Shown here one piece after another: positions 31,764-40,899 of a DNA stretch of 64,000 nucleotides. Below the pieces are notes generated by a model, which made no database searches, was not told the DNA's origin, and saw only the letters and a list, made by a program, of their open reading frames with translations. The stretch is from an uncultured Alphaproteobacteria bacterium (GTDB taxonomy: Bacteria; Pseudomonadota; Alphaproteobacteria; HIMB59; GCA-002718135), in contig CACNSY010000001.1 of assembly GCA_902623255.1 (NCBI GenBank), forward strand, positions 143,463-207,462, given 5' to 3'. The position numbers and the translations under genes are program-made. The first letter of the stretch is position 1; every line of letters starts with the position of its first letter.

Positions 31764-32470
31764 TTATTTAATCTTAAGTGTGGATTATATTTCCATTCTA
31801 AATATTTAACAAATTGAACCATTAGAAAATTTAAAAAAAGATAAAGAATTCCTGCAGCAATAAATGCTTCAACAGGTGCAAATGTTTTAGCCATTATCTT
31901 TCTAGCAATACCTGTCATTTCCATGTATGTTGTCAGACTAACTAAAGAGGTTGCTTTAACCATTAGTATTAATTCATTACCGTAAGACGGTAGAACTTTT
32001 CGTATAGCAATAGGTAGAATAATTTTTCTTAAAAGTAAAAATTTTCCAAACCCAAGAGATAGGCCTGATTCAACCTGACTTTTCTCAATTGATTGAATAC
32101 CACCTCGAAAAATTTCTGCTCCATATGCAACAGTATTAATTGTAAGTGCTATTACTCCGCACCAAAAAGGTTCTTTCAATGCGTACCATAAAAAACTTTC
32201 TCTAATAAATTTTACTGAACCTAAACCAAAATAAATTAAATATATTTGAACAAGTAAAGGCGTTCCTCTAATAACAAAAATATAACTAGCAATTGTTCTT
32301 GATAATAATGCAATTTTAGAAACTCTTCCTAGAGCAAATAATAATGCTAAGACAAAACCAAGTGGTAATGAAATTAATAATAATAAAATTGTATTATCTA
32401 AGCCAGATAGGACCAAAAAGAAATTTTTATAAATAAGAGAATTTTGAATACTATTTAAATATTCAATCAT
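31760..32470 (-). CDS. Amino-acid ABC transporter permease (HisM type)
   Basis: An inner-membrane permease of 236 aa with about five helices and the polar amino-acid family pattern: LPLGFVLALLFALGR, RGTPLLVQIYLIYFG, and the EAA loop (SQVESGLSLGFGKFLLLRKIILP). Its first bases overlap the end of the second permease by 4. No periplasmic binding protein or ATPase gene is adjacent, so the substrate is open; the histidine/arginine/lysine group is the closest in pattern. Confidence 0.9.
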   Translation of the reverse strand: MIEYLNSIQNSLIYKNFFLVLSGLDNTILLLLISLPLGFVLALLFALGRVSKIALLSRTIASYIFVIRGTPLLVQIYLIYFGLGSVKFIRESFLWYALKEPFWCGVIALTINTVAYGAEIFRGGIQSIEKSQVESGLSLGFGKFLLLRKIILPIAIRKVLPSYGNELILMVKATSLVSLTTYMEMTGIARKIMAKTFAPVEAFIAAGILYLFLNFLMVQFVKYLEWKYNPHLRLNN

Positions 32471-33174
32471 GTCGAAAATCCTTTTGAATAATTTACTTCT
32501 AGCGTTTTAAAAACCCTGCCAGAGATTGTTGTTAAACATAAATACAATATTGCGGCTGTTATTAAGAAAGTTAAAGGTGAATGCTCAACGTTAGAAGATA
32601 TTCTAGATTGACGCATAATTTCAACAAGACCAGTTACGGAAATAAGGGAAGTATCTTTAAGAGTTATTTGCCATACATTCCCTATTCCCGGTAAAGCATG
32701 TCTTATAACTTGAGGCGAAATAACTTTAAAAAAAATACTAAATTTATTCATACCCAGTGCTCTTGCAGCTTCTATTTGACCCTTAGATATAGCCAAATAA
32801 GAAGCTCTTAAAACTTCACTCGAATATGTAGCTGATATTACTGCAATGGCTATTGTCGCAATTGTAAGTGCGTTTAGTTCTATATATTTATTATATCCAA
32901 ATACTTTAGCTATACTCATAACAACAGCATTGCCGCCAAAGAAAATTAGATAGATAACTAATAATTCAGGAACACCTCTTATTACTGTTGTATAAAAATT
33001 TGCAATAAATCTTGTTATTCTGTTTTGTATTATCTTTGCCCAAACTGTAATAATTGCTAAAAAAAGACCTAAGCCCATTGATAAAATGCTTACTAGTAAA
33101 GTCATGAGTGTTGCTATAAGAAATTCATCGCCCCACCCTGCATCGCCAAATACAAGTTTATCAAATTTGAACAT
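32467..33174 (-). CDS. Amino-acid ABC transporter permease (HisQ type)
   Basis: The partner permease, 235 aa, with about five membrane helices. It has the segment RGVPELLVIYLIFFGG and the EAA loop GQIEAARALGMNKFSIFFKVISPQ. The N-terminus FGDAGWGDEFLIAT matches the HisQ group. It is upstream of and overlaps the HisM-type gene by 4 bases, so the two form a heterodimeric pore. Confidence 0.9.
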   Translation of the reverse strand: MFKFDKLVFGDAGWGDEFLIATLMTLLVSILSMGLGLFLAIITVWAKIIQNRITRFIANFYTTVIRGVPELLVIYLIFFGGNAVVMSIAKVFGYNKYIELNALTIATIAIAVISATYSSEVLRASYLAISKGQIEAARALGMNKFSIFFKVISPQVIRHALPGIGNVWQITLKDTSLISVTGLVEIMRQSRISSNVEHSPLTFLITAAILYLCLTTISGRVFKTLEVNYSKGFST

Positions 33175-33233
33175 ATAAAAGTAAACAAGTAATGATGAAA
33201 AATATACTTGTCTACCTTCTAATATATGAAATT

Positions 33234-34208
33234 TTAAATCAGAACTTTTTCTATTTCTTCAATCACTCTAGAGACAGGTATTTTATTGATATTTTTTGAG
33301 TTAAAATCACTTGAAGATATAGAAAATAGATTTGGATTTTCAGGAGTAAATTTTGTAGAATCTTTTGGACCAAACAGTTTAATTAATGGGCAATATCCAG
33401 TGGACAACATATGACTAACACCGCTATCGTTCGATATGGCTAATTGTAAATATTTGGTGGTAGCCATAATAATTTCTATATTTTGAAATCCAGTAATATG
33501 ATCCTCGATAAATATTGAGTGAGGAAATATATTTTTTAATTTTTCTTTTAAATAAAGTTCATCAGGTCCAATAAAAAAAACTATAGTCTTATTATTTACT
33601 TGAAGATAGTTACATAACTCGATGTATTTTTCTAAAGACCAAATCTTATTTTTTTCACCTGCACCAGGTGCAATTCCTACATAGCTTTTATGTTTTAATA
33701 AAATATTACTTATTATTCCTTCGAGATTTTCACTTATTGGAATTTTAAAATCACTTCTATTTTTTTTAAAAACTATTAAATCTAATAAATCTAAAATGTA
33801 GTTTAAATAATACTTTCTTTTCTTGTTACTTTTAAATTTTTTAGAAGAAAAAAAACCATTAGCTGATCCAGAAATAAAATTTTTATGCTTGATTCGTTTT
33901 AATGCTATAGTTCTTATTACTGATTTTTGTGTATCTAAAATATAATCAAAAAAATCACTCTCTAAATTATATTTTTTTGATATTTTATTCCAAAAAAATG
34001 GACTAAGATTTGATTGATCAAGAATCTCATCAATATAATTACTTGCAATGAATTTAAGAGTACTTGAATAAACAGTTTTACCCTTATTAGTAAGCCAATA
34101 TAATTTATAGTCTGGAAGTCTTGTTTTAATTTCGTGAAGAAGTTGTAATTTAATTATTCCATCTCCAATTTTTTCACCATTTGAAAAAACTAAAATTTTT
34201 TTAGTCAT
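33234..34208 (-). CDS. Glycosyltransferase family 9 (heptosyltransferase-like)
   Basis: A GT-B fold sugar transferase of about 324 aa, likely for cell-envelope polysaccharide. The C-terminal donor site is visible as VGIAPGAGEKNKIWSLEKYIEL and the block LAISNDSGVSHMLSTGYCPLIKLFGP, with the acidic/Ser residues typical of GT9. I chose the ATG at 34206-34208 (MTKKILVFSNG); a GTG 18 bases upstream is in frame but less likely. The acceptor is unknown and no other LPS gene is adjacent. Confidence 0.82.
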   Translation of the reverse strand: MTKKILVFSNGEKIGDGIIKLQLLHEIKTRLPDYKLYWLTNKGKTVYSSTLKFIASNYIDEILDQSNLSPFFWNKISKKYNLESDFFDYILDTQKSVIRTIALKRIKHKNFISGSANGFFSSKKFKSNKKRKYYLNYILDLLDLIVFKKNRSDFKIPISENLEGIISNILLKHKSYVGIAPGAGEKNKIWSLEKYIELCNYLQVNNKTIVFFIGPDELYLKEKLKNIFPHSIFIEDHITGFQNIEIIMATTKYLQLAISNDSGVSHMLSTGYCPLIKLFGPKDSTKFTPENPNLFSISSSDFNSKNINKIPVSRVIEEIEKVLI

Positions 34209-34421
34209 ATTAGAACACTTTAACACAAATTTTTTAAGAGTCTAATTTTCAAGAATTGTAGGATTAAATAGCGTAAATAAAACAAAACATTTCTAGGGTA
34301 ATAAAAAGTAACATTTACGACCTAATTAACTAACCAATAATTATCAAAACTTAGACTTTTCTCTAATAAAAGCTGTGTAGTTTATCTTTGAAAAAGCAAA
34401 AAAGTTACCCTCAAAAAAAAG
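34209..34421. other. Intergenic region before the GT9 gene
   Basis: About 210 bases between tRNA-Phe and the glycosyltransferase. I see no gene or clear hairpin in it; it probably carries the promoter for the minus-strand glycosyltransferase. Confidence 0.5.
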
Positions 34422-34497
<76 letters not shown>

Positions 34498-34549
34498 ACA
34501 AGTCATCAGATAAAGTATTTATAATTAAATTCAATTAAAAATAGGATAA

Positions 34550-34729
34550 TTAATCAGATTTTATTTGCAGCCCATGTTCATCAGTGAGCCATTTCATCAA
34601 ATCAAGACTAGCGCATTTTTTTGAACAAAAAGGTATAAATGGTTCCTTAGAAACCTTTTTACATGTTGGGCATTTAGATTTTTTTTTTAAAGAAATGATA
34701 TTATTTTTTTTAGATTTTTTTATTTCCAT
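34550..34729 (-). CDS. yacG: YacG-type zinc-binding protein
   Basis: A 59-aa protein of the YacG family, which in E. coli binds zinc and inhibits DNA gyrase. The four zinc cysteines are at residues 20, 23, 35 and 39 (CPTC and CSKKC) with the family segment [10 protein letters not shown] after them. The N-terminal 19 residues are lysine-rich. Its ATG overlaps the end of infA by 10 bases, the usual alphaproteobacterial neighbourhood (infA-maf-yacG), although maf is missing here. Confidence 0.85.
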   Translation of the reverse strand: MEIKKSKKNNIISLKKKSKCPTCKKVSKEPFIPFCSKKCASLDLMKWLTDEHGLQIKSD

Positions 34730-34938
34730 CTAAAAGTAATTCTGCCTTTTGTTAAATCATAAGGTGTCATTTCTACTGTCACTTTATCACCAGCTAATAC
34801 TCTTATTCTATTTTTTCTCATTTTTCCTGATGAGTGAGCTAGAATTTCATGATCATTTTCTAATTTTACTTTAAACATTGCATTTGGAAGAAGTTCTAAT
34901 ACAACTCCTTGAAATTCAATCGATCCTTCTTTTGGCAT
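34720..34938 (-). CDS. infA: Translation initiation factor IF-1
   Basis: A 72-aa OB-fold factor that binds the ribosomal A site during initiation. It matches the family end to end: [45 protein letters not shown] and [15 protein letters not shown]. It lies 24 bases downstream of hisD and overlaps yacG. Confidence 0.97.
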   Translation of the reverse strand: MPKEGSIEFQGVVLELLPNAMFKVKLENDHEILAHSSGKMRKNRIRVLAGDKVTVEMTPYDLTKGRITFRWK

Positions 34939-34962
34939 ATTTGTATAAGCTTATAGTAAAAA

Positions 34963-36243
34963 TTATTTCTTTTGTCTAATTTTAACTGACAATTTGTGTC
35001 CATCTAGACCTTCAAGTCCTGACATTTTTTCAGTATCTTCCGAAAGAGCATTAAAAGATTTTTTATTCATACCAACAACAGATGTTCTTTTCATAAAATC
35101 TAAAACACCTAGACCTGATGAAAATTTTGCCGCTCCTGATGTCGGCAATACATGGTTAGTTCCTACAATATAATCACCAAAAGCTTCGACAGAGTATTCA
35201 CCTAAAAATATACCGCCAGCATTATTTATATTCGATAATAATTTTTTATTATTAGAAATGTGAATATGTAAATGTTCTGGTGCAACAAAATTTATGATTT
35301 CTGAAGCAAGTTCTATATTATCGACCAAAGCTATAATTCCATTATTATTTAAACTTTTTTCAATTATTTTCTTTTTTGATAAATCTTTTTTAATTTTTTT
35401 AATTGAACTTAAGACTTTAGTTGCAAAATCTTTACTATCCGTAATTAAAATTGCTTGTGTATTTTCATCATGTTCTGCTTGAGCTATTAGATCTGAAGCT
35501 ACCCAATCTGGATTATTATTGTTATTTGCAACAACTATTATTTCAGATGGTCCTGCTAGCAAATCTATACCTACTTTTCCATACAATTGTTTTTTTGCCT
35601 CTGCTACATAAGCATTACCAGGTCCAAATATTTTATTGACTGGCTTAATAGTTTGAGTGCCAAACGTTAGTGCACTAATAGCTTGAGCTCCTCCTACAAA
35701 ATATGTTTCTTTAATACCTAATTCCCTTATTAATTTTATAAAATATGGATTAATTGATTTAGTTGGTGGCGTGATACAAACAATTCTTTTTACTCCAGCT
35801 ATGATTGCAGGTACTGCATTCATAATTAAAGATGAGGGATAAAAAGCCCTTCCTCCAGGTACGTACAAGCCAACTGAATCAATAGGCTTCCATACAGATT
35901 TCAATGTTGCACCATTATTAGTATAGGTAATATTTTTAGGTAATTGTTTTTTGTGAAATGATGAAATATTTTTTATAGCTTTTTTAAAACTATTAAATAT
36001 TTGTGGCTCAACTTTAGGTTGTATTTTTATTTTAGATAAATCTAAACTAAGATCTTGTTTACTAATTTTAACTTTATCAAATTTTGCTGCATACTTAATT
36101 AGAGATTTATCGCCATTTTTTTTTACATCATAAATAATTTTTTTTACATCTTCTTGAATTGATTTACTTGATAATGAATTTCTTTTTTCAATCTTTGTCT
36201 GAAATTGATTATAAAAATTTTTATTAAATTTTATTATTTTCAT
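34963..36243 (-). CDS. hisD: Histidinol dehydrogenase
   Basis: It catalyses the last two oxidations of histidine synthesis. It is 426 aa with typical blocks: VGLYVPGGRAFYPSSLIMN, GPGNAYVAEAKKQLYGKVGID, LLAGPSEI, APEHLHIH and SGAAKFSSGLGVLDFMKRT. Zinc ligands (Gln/His around AQAEHDE) are present. It overlaps hisG by 4 bases, and the rest of the his pathway is elsewhere. Confidence 0.96.
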   Translation of the reverse strand: MKIIKFNKNFYNQFQTKIEKRNSLSSKSIQEDVKKIIYDVKKNGDKSLIKYAAKFDKVKISKQDLSLDLSKIKIQPKVEPQIFNSFKKAIKNISSFHKKQLPKNITYTNNGATLKSVWKPIDSVGLYVPGGRAFYPSSLIMNAVPAIIAGVKRIVCITPPTKSINPYFIKLIRELGIKETYFVGGAQAISALTFGTQTIKPVNKIFGPGNAYVAEAKKQLYGKVGIDLLAGPSEIIVVANNNNNPDWVASDLIAQAEHDENTQAILITDSKDFATKVLSSIKKIKKDLSKKKIIEKSLNNNGIIALVDNIELASEIINFVAPEHLHIHISNNKKLLSNINNAGGIFLGEYSVEAFGDYIVGTNHVLPTSGAAKFSSGLGVLDFMKRTSVVGMNKKSFNALSEDTEKMSGLEGLDGHKLSVKIRQKK

Positions 36244-36887
36244 TTAACAAAAGTACCTATTTCAGAAATAATTTTTGAAACCTCATTCATATTTGTCTTA
36301 TAAGCTGATCTATTGACAATTAATTTAGATTGAATTTTCATTATTTCTTCAATTTCAGTCAAACCATTTTCTTTCAATGTTTTTCCTGTAGAAACTAAAT
36401 CTACAATTCTTCTACACATATTTAAAGAAGGGGCTAATTCCATAGATCCACTTAGTTTTATAATTTCTACTTGTATCCCCTTATTATAAAAAAATTTTTT
36501 AGTAATATTTGGGTATTTAGTAGCAATTCTAATATTACTCCAAGTTTCTGGATCCTCTTTTTTTAATAAAGATTTCAAAGCAGCTACAGAAATTCGACAA
36601 TGCCCAATATTTAAATCAAGCGGAGCATATATTTCTGAGTAATCAAATTCATTAATTACATCCTCACCAGCTATTCCTATTTGAGCAGCTCCAAATGCAA
36701 CAAATGTACATGCATCAAAGGCTCTTACTTTGATATACTCAATGTTTCTTTTTTTAGATTTAAAAGTTAACTTTCTTGTATCTTTATCAAATAGTAAAGG
36801 ATCAGGGGCAAAACTTGTTTTAAGTAACAAGTTTTTACATTCTTTTGTTATTCTGCCTCTTGGTACTGCAATAACTATTTTGCTCAT
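36240..36887 (-). CDS. hisG: ATP phosphoribosyltransferase, short form
   Basis: It starts histidine synthesis by joining ATP and PRPP. At 215 aa it is the short HisG type that lacks the C-terminal ACT-like regulatory domain and needs HisZ. No hisZ gene is in this window. Signature segments are VPRGRITKEC, VAFGAAQIGIAGEDVI and the PRPP-binding VDLVSTGKTLKENGL. Confidence 0.95.
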   Translation of the reverse strand: MSKIVIAVPRGRITKECKNLLLKTSFAPDPLLFDKDTRKLTFKSKKRNIEYIKVRAFDACTFVAFGAAQIGIAGEDVINEFDYSEIYAPLDLNIGHCRISVAALKSLLKKEDPETWSNIRIATKYPNITKKFFYNKGIQVEIIKLSGSMELAPSLNMCRRIVDLVSTGKTLKENGLTEIEEIMKIQSKLIVNRSAYKTNMNEVSKIISEIGTFVK

Positions 36888-36933
36888 AAATTGCAGGCTT
36901 TTATATTGTGATCAAAGAAAAAACTAGAAAAAG

Positions 36934-38190
36934 TTAGTTTTTCTGTCTTTTTATTTTTGCTCCCAAACTACCTAATATTTTTTCAATATTTTCATAGCCT
37001 CTATCAAGATGATAGACACGATTTAGTGTCGTTTGACCATTCGCATTCATAGCAGCTAACACTAAACTTATACTAGCTCGTAAATCACTAGCCATTACCT
37101 GCGCTCCTTTAAATGTTTGATTGCCTATTATTGTGGCGGTATCTTTTTCTACTGTAATATTCGCACCTAATCGATTCAGTTCAGGAACATGCATGAATCT
37201 ATTTTCAAAAATTGTTTCTTTAATTTTTGACTTCCCATCAGAGATACACATAAGAGACATTAACTGAGCTTGTAAATCGGTGGGAAATCCTGGATATGGA
37301 CTAGTTGAAAGACTAGTAGATTTTAGTTTTGATCCTTTAGAGACTTTTATCGAATTTTTACTTACTTTTAATTTTGCACCCATTTTTTTTAAAATATCAA
37401 TTAAGGATTTTAAATAAATAGTGTTAAAGTTATTTATTTCTAAAGCTGAATTTAACATTAAAGCTGCAATTATATATGTGCCAGCTACAATTCTATCAGC
37501 AATTATCTCATGCTCTGCTTTTTTTAAATTTGTTACACCTTGTACAAGAATAGTTTTTGTTCCATGACCTTCAATTTTTGCACCCATTTTTATAAGACAT
37601 TTTGACAAATCTTCTATTTCTGGTTCTCTTGCAGCATTAGAAATTTTAGTTTCACCTTTTGCCAATACTGAGGCCATTAGTATATTTTCAGTTGCTCCTA
37701 CACTTGGAAATGGTAATTTAATTTTATTTCCAATTAATTGTGATTTAACACTACCAACAACAAAACCATTTTGAATTTCAAAATTAGCTCCCAATTTTGA
37801 TAAACCAGCAAGATGTATATCTATTGGCCTAGTTCCAATAGCACATCCTCCTGGTAAAGATATTCTAGCCTCACCAAATCGAGAAAGTAATGGACCTAGA
37901 ATCAATATGGAGGCTCTCATTTTTCGCACAACATCATAATCTGCTGATAGATTCTTAATTTTTGATGGATTTATTTTTAATTTATTTTTTTTGTGTTCAA
38001 TTTTTACACCATAATTTTTCAGTAATTTTATTAAATTTAAAACATCAACCACATTAGGTACATTTGAGAGTTTTAAAGTTTTTTTAGATAAAAGAGAAGA
38101 TACTATAATCGGTAGTGCAGAATTTTTTGAACCATGAACATTAACTGCTCCAGAAATTTTTGAACCTCCTTTTATTATTAATTTATCCAT
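36934..38190 (-). CDS. murA: UDP-N-acetylglucosamine 1-carboxyvinyltransferase
   Basis: The first committed enzyme of peptidoglycan synthesis (418 aa, EPSP-synthase fold). The N-terminus LIIKGGSKISGAVNVHGSKN and the catalytic cysteine in LPGGCAIGTRPID are conserved, so it should be fosfomycin-sensitive by family knowledge. It overlaps the small upstream gene by 8 bases. Confidence 0.96.
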   Translation of the reverse strand: MDKLIIKGGSKISGAVNVHGSKNSALPIIVSSLLSKKTLKLSNVPNVVDVLNLIKLLKNYGVKIEHKKNKLKINPSKIKNLSADYDVVRKMRASILILGPLLSRFGEARISLPGGCAIGTRPIDIHLAGLSKLGANFEIQNGFVVGSVKSQLIGNKIKLPFPSVGATENILMASVLAKGETKISNAAREPEIEDLSKCLIKMGAKIEGHGTKTILVQGVTNLKKAEHEIIADRIVAGTYIIAALMLNSALEINNFNTIYLKSLIDILKKMGAKLKVSKNSIKVSKGSKLKSTSLSTSPYPGFPTDLQAQLMSLMCISDGKSKIKETIFENRFMHVPELNRLGANITVEKDTATIIGNQTFKGAQVMASDLRASISLVLAAMNANGQTTLNRVYHLDRGYENIEKILGSLGAKIKRQKN

Positions 38191-38332
38191 TTTTGCTAAT
38201 AGCTTTTTTTCTTTTTAAAATATTTGATTTCAGTTTTTTTTCTAACCTTTTTAATCTTGTTAAGCGTATTTCTTTTTTAGAATCATCTTTTACTTGATGT
38301 GTATCTTTTTCTTTATTTAATTTATCTGTCAT
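38183..38332 (-). CDS. Small basic conserved-type protein upstream of murA
   Basis: A 49-aa protein, over a third lysine or arginine, starting MTDKLNKEKD and containing IRLTRLKRLEKKLKSNI. It resembles the short basic proteins often seen upstream of murA in alphaproteobacteria, but I cannot name a family with certainty. Its stop overlaps the murA start by 8 bases, which argues for real translation and coupling. It could equally be a leader ORF for murA. No function is claimed. Confidence 0.6.
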   Translation of the reverse strand: MTDKLNKEKDTHQVKDDSKKEIRLTRLKRLEKKLKSNILKRKKAISKNG

Positions 38333-38341
38333 AAATAAGAT

Positions 38342-38527
38342 TTAATTTTTATTATTTTTTTTTAATCCATTTTTAGAGCATTTCTTAGAACAATATAAAA
38401 CATTCTTCCAATCTCTTTCCCATTTTTTTCTCCATGAGAATGGCTTATTGCAAACAATACAAACTTTAGATGGTAAGTTTTTCTTCAAGATTTTACTCAA
38501 ATAGGTAAAAATATCCGTAGGCAACAA
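38342..38527 (-). CDS. DUF2256 family protein
   Basis: A 61-aa protein with a four-cysteine pattern ([16 protein letters not shown], then LYCSKKCSK) that identifies the DUF2256 family, of unknown function and probably zinc-binding. The ATG at 38525-38527 gives a 35-base overlap with the upstream exporter gene. A TTG at 38498-38500 would give a 52-aa protein with an 8-base overlap and is closer to the usual family length, so the start is uncertain. Confidence 0.8.
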   Translation of the reverse strand: MLPTDIFTYLSKILKKNLPSKVCIVCNKPFSWRKKWERDWKNVLYCSKKCSKNGLKKNNKN

Positions 38528-39641
38528 CTAATGCAGGAATTGCACTATAAAGGGTTGCTAAAATCGCAGCTTTTGGGGCAAGAGCAATTGCTGGGAATAA
38601 AGCATCACCATCATTTGAAATAGCATTACCAAGCTCTGCAGAAAGAGGAATGTAGCCATTTAGATAAAACGTTGCTACAACAACTTGCGGTCCACAACCA
38701 GGTAAAAAACCAAATAGAATTGCTACCAATGGAACAAACGGTAGCCATAAATCAAAAAATATTTTTAAATCTAAACTTGTAAAATACATAAATATTTCAA
38801 AGACAAGAAAACCACTAATGACCCAGGTGGTTACAAAATTAGTTGTATCTACTACTCTTGATAATAATCCTCTACTTTTATCAGTTGAGCATTGAAAATC
38901 ACTTAATGGATTTAATGACCACATAAATATTGAAAGTATTGCTCCAGCAGAAGCAACAAAAACTAAAAGTGAGTTATAAGCTGGTGAAAATTCTATCTGG
39001 AATGCAACTAGAATACCTAAAATAAAACCAGGGATAAATAAAAAAAGCCAAAAGAAATTAAAATTCGATACAAAAGTTTTATTTATTTTTTCAAATTCAA
39101 CTTTTATTTTCGTCTCTGATTGCATAAAATTTATGCCATGAATAAAATCAATTATATAACCTGAAATAGATCCAACAATTATTCCAATACCAAATATTAA
39201 AAGTCCTGTTGTGGGCTCAATAGCAAGTATTAAAAAAGCTGCATCACCCATTGTTGCTGTTAACACAGCGACTAAGGATCCAAAAGAAATACGGCCCTGA
39301 ATATATTGCGTTACAACTATTATAGCTCCACCACATCCAGGTATTGCACCTAAAAAAGCAGCTATACCGACATGGAACTTTTGTGTCTTAGATAAAAAAT
39401 TCTTAACATCAAATTTTGTTAAACTATCCAAGCCAATAAAAACAAATAGAGTAAATCCAACAAAAACAGATACCTGGATATAAGCATCTATCATTGATGA
39501 TCGTATAACTTCTCCAAACTCTCCTCCTTGAAAAACAAGAGAAAGTAATAATAGACCAAAGAAAGATTTCTTTAATAACCTTCCATCATTCTCAAGAATG
39601 ACCTTTGTTTTTTCATTAATAGCGTTAATTAGAGCATTCAT
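38493..39641 (-). CDS. Predicted ten-helix heavy-metal exporter (ArsP_2-like, putative manganese transporter)
   Basis: A 382-aa inner-membrane protein with two related halves. Each half carries a GxxPGCG-type motif (GAIPGCGGA about residue 95 and GFLPGCGPQ about residue 320) followed by an acidic helix ([25 protein letters not shown]). This repeat is the mark of the putative ten-helix metal exporter family annotated as manganese transporter or ArsP_2. It is divergent from mntR with only about 65 bases between, which supports manganese. The substrate is inferred. Confidence 0.8.
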   Translation of the reverse strand: MNALINAINEKTKVILENDGRLLKKSFFGLLLLSLVFQGGEFGEVIRSSMIDAYIQVSVFVGFTLFVFIGLDSLTKFDVKNFLSKTQKFHVGIAAFLGAIPGCGGAIIVVTQYIQGRISFGSLVAVLTATMGDAAFLILAIEPTTGLLIFGIGIIVGSISGYIIDFIHGINFMQSETKIKVEFEKINKTFVSNFNFFWLFLFIPGFILGILVAFQIEFSPAYNSLLVFVASAGAILSIFMWSLNPLSDFQCSTDKSRGLLSRVVDTTNFVTTWVISGFLVFEIFMYFTSLDLKIFFDLWLPFVPLVAILFGFLPGCGPQVVVATFYLNGYIPLSAELGNAISNDGDALFPAIALAPKAAILATLYSAIPALVVAYGYFYLFE

Positions 39642-39650
39642 TGAATGTAT

Positions 39651-39679
39651 ATATAGCTAATAAATATAGCTATGGCTAC
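39651..39679. promoter_or_regulatory. Candidate MntR operator between exporter and mntR
   Basis: The 9-base direct repeat ATATAGCTA occurs at 39651-39659 and 39664-39672, each containing the palindrome TAGCTA, and the second runs into a related inverted copy GGCTA. It sits in the short divergent promoter region. Binding by MntR is inferred, not shown. Confidence 0.4.
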
Positions 39680-39706
39680 ATTTTCTGTTAATTTTTGTTG
39701 ATAATT

Positions 39707-40111
39707 ATGCTAAAAAAAAGGATGTCATTCAGTAAAGTCCGAAATGCTCATAAAACAGAAAATACTGAAGATTATTTAGAACTAATTGCAGAACTTTTAA
39801 ATTCCAAAGGTGAAGCTCGTATTGTTGATATTGCTGAAAGCTTGGGTATTGCACAAGCCACAGCCAATAAAACAATACAAAGATTACAAACACAGGGTTT
39901 CATTAAAAGAGAACCTTATCGATCAATTTTTTTAACTTTTAAAGGTCAAAAAATAGCAAGTGAATCAAGAAAAAGGCATAATATTGTATACAATTTTTTA
40001 CTAAATCTTGGTTTAGACAAGAATACGGCCTCTGAAGATGCTGAAGGAATAGAGCATCATGTTAGTGAAAAGACACTTAGAAAAATGGATAATTTTAACT
40101 CGAAAAAATAA
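39707..40111 (+). CDS. mntR: Manganese-responsive regulator MntR (DtxR family)
   Basis: A winged-helix regulator of 134 aa that senses Mn(II). The N-terminal HTH (EARIVDIAESLGIAQATANKTIQRL), the wing, and the metal-site residues in TEDYLE, RKRHNIV and EDAEGIEHHVSE match enterobacterial MntR. I use the ATG at 39707; a TTG at 39695 is in frame but gives only extra MLII. Divergent from the predicted metal exporter, which it may regulate. A strong hairpin follows the gene. Confidence 0.88.
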   Translation: MLKKRMSFSKVRNAHKTENTEDYLELIAELLNSKGEARIVDIAESLGIAQATANKTIQRLQTQGFIKREPYRSIFLTFKGQKIASESRKRHNIVYNFLLNLGLDKNTASEDAEGIEHHVSEKTLRKMDNFNSKK

Positions 40112-40151
40112 ATTTAATTTATTGCCAAATCAATTTTATCTAGTGTATAAA

Positions 40152-40184
40152 AAAAGAAGGGACACGGCGAATATCCCTTCTTTT
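40152..40184 (+). terminator. Terminator between mntR and the methyltransferase gene
   Basis: An 11-bp perfect stem AAAAGAAGGGA/TCCCTTCTTTT with an 11-base loop. Its A/T flanks allow use in both directions, serving mntR (plus) and the long minus-strand array. Confidence 0.75.
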
Positions 40185-40275
40185 CATCATTGGTTTATGG
40201 ATAGAAAATAAACCTAAGTAATAAATACCCGATTCTCGGTTTTGGCTCAAATTTTTTAATTAAAAAGCCTAAATT

Positions 40276-40899
40276 TTAATATTTTTGTAATAAAACAATT
40301 TTTATTTTTATTTTATTTTTGAAATCATTGTTCAAAGGTAGATAATTTAATGGTCTTGAAATTTTATTGATTTTTAATGACTTTTGATGTTTTTTTAAAA
40401 TACTTAAAAAATCCTGTTTCTCCCATAAATCTATTCTATGGGTAAATAGTACAAAGCCTTTTTCTTTAATATTTTTATTAATATTAGCAAAAAATCTGTC
40501 AAAGTTTTTGCAATACGTCATGGAGCCAATCAGGGAAATGAGATCAAATTTTATTTTATAATGATGTAATTGTTCAAAATTTTTTATTTGTAATTTTTTA
40601 TAAATTTTTTTTCCTGATGAAATTATCAGGCTTTTTTTTGAAATATCTGAACCATAAATATGACTTTTTGGATAAACTTTTTTTAATTCAGCACCAAATA
40701 AACCAGTTCCACATGCTAAGTCTAAGATATTTTTTGGTTTGATATTAATCGTTTCTTTTAAAAATTTAATGCTTTTTTTAGGTGCTTGATAATTCCATAA
40801 CTTGAGTGTTGCATCATAATTTTTTGACCAATCATCATAATATTTTGTTGTTTTACTCAAATTGCCAACGCCAGAAACTAGTGATTTAAAATTACTCAT
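40276..40899 (-). CDS. Class I SAM-dependent methyltransferase
   Basis: A Rossmann-fold methyltransferase of 207 aa. Motif I is NILDLACGTGLFG (about residues 56-68), with SDISKKSLI after it as the acidic end of strand 2. The N-terminal segment TKYYDDWSKNYDATLKLWNYQAP is like small-molecule methyltransferases. Substrate unknown. It is the last gene of the minus-strand array and overlaps the nitrilase gene by 8 bases. Confidence 0.8.
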   Translation of the reverse strand: MSNFKSLVSGVGNLSKTTKYYDDWSKNYDATLKLWNYQAPKKSIKFLKETINIKPKNILDLACGTGLFGAELKKVYPKSHIYGSDISKKSLIISSGKKIYKKLQIKNFEQLHHYKIKFDLISLIGSMTYCKNFDRFFANINKNIKEKGFVLFTHRIDLWEKQDFLSILKKHQKSLKINKISRPLNYLPLNNDFKNKIKIKIVLLQKY

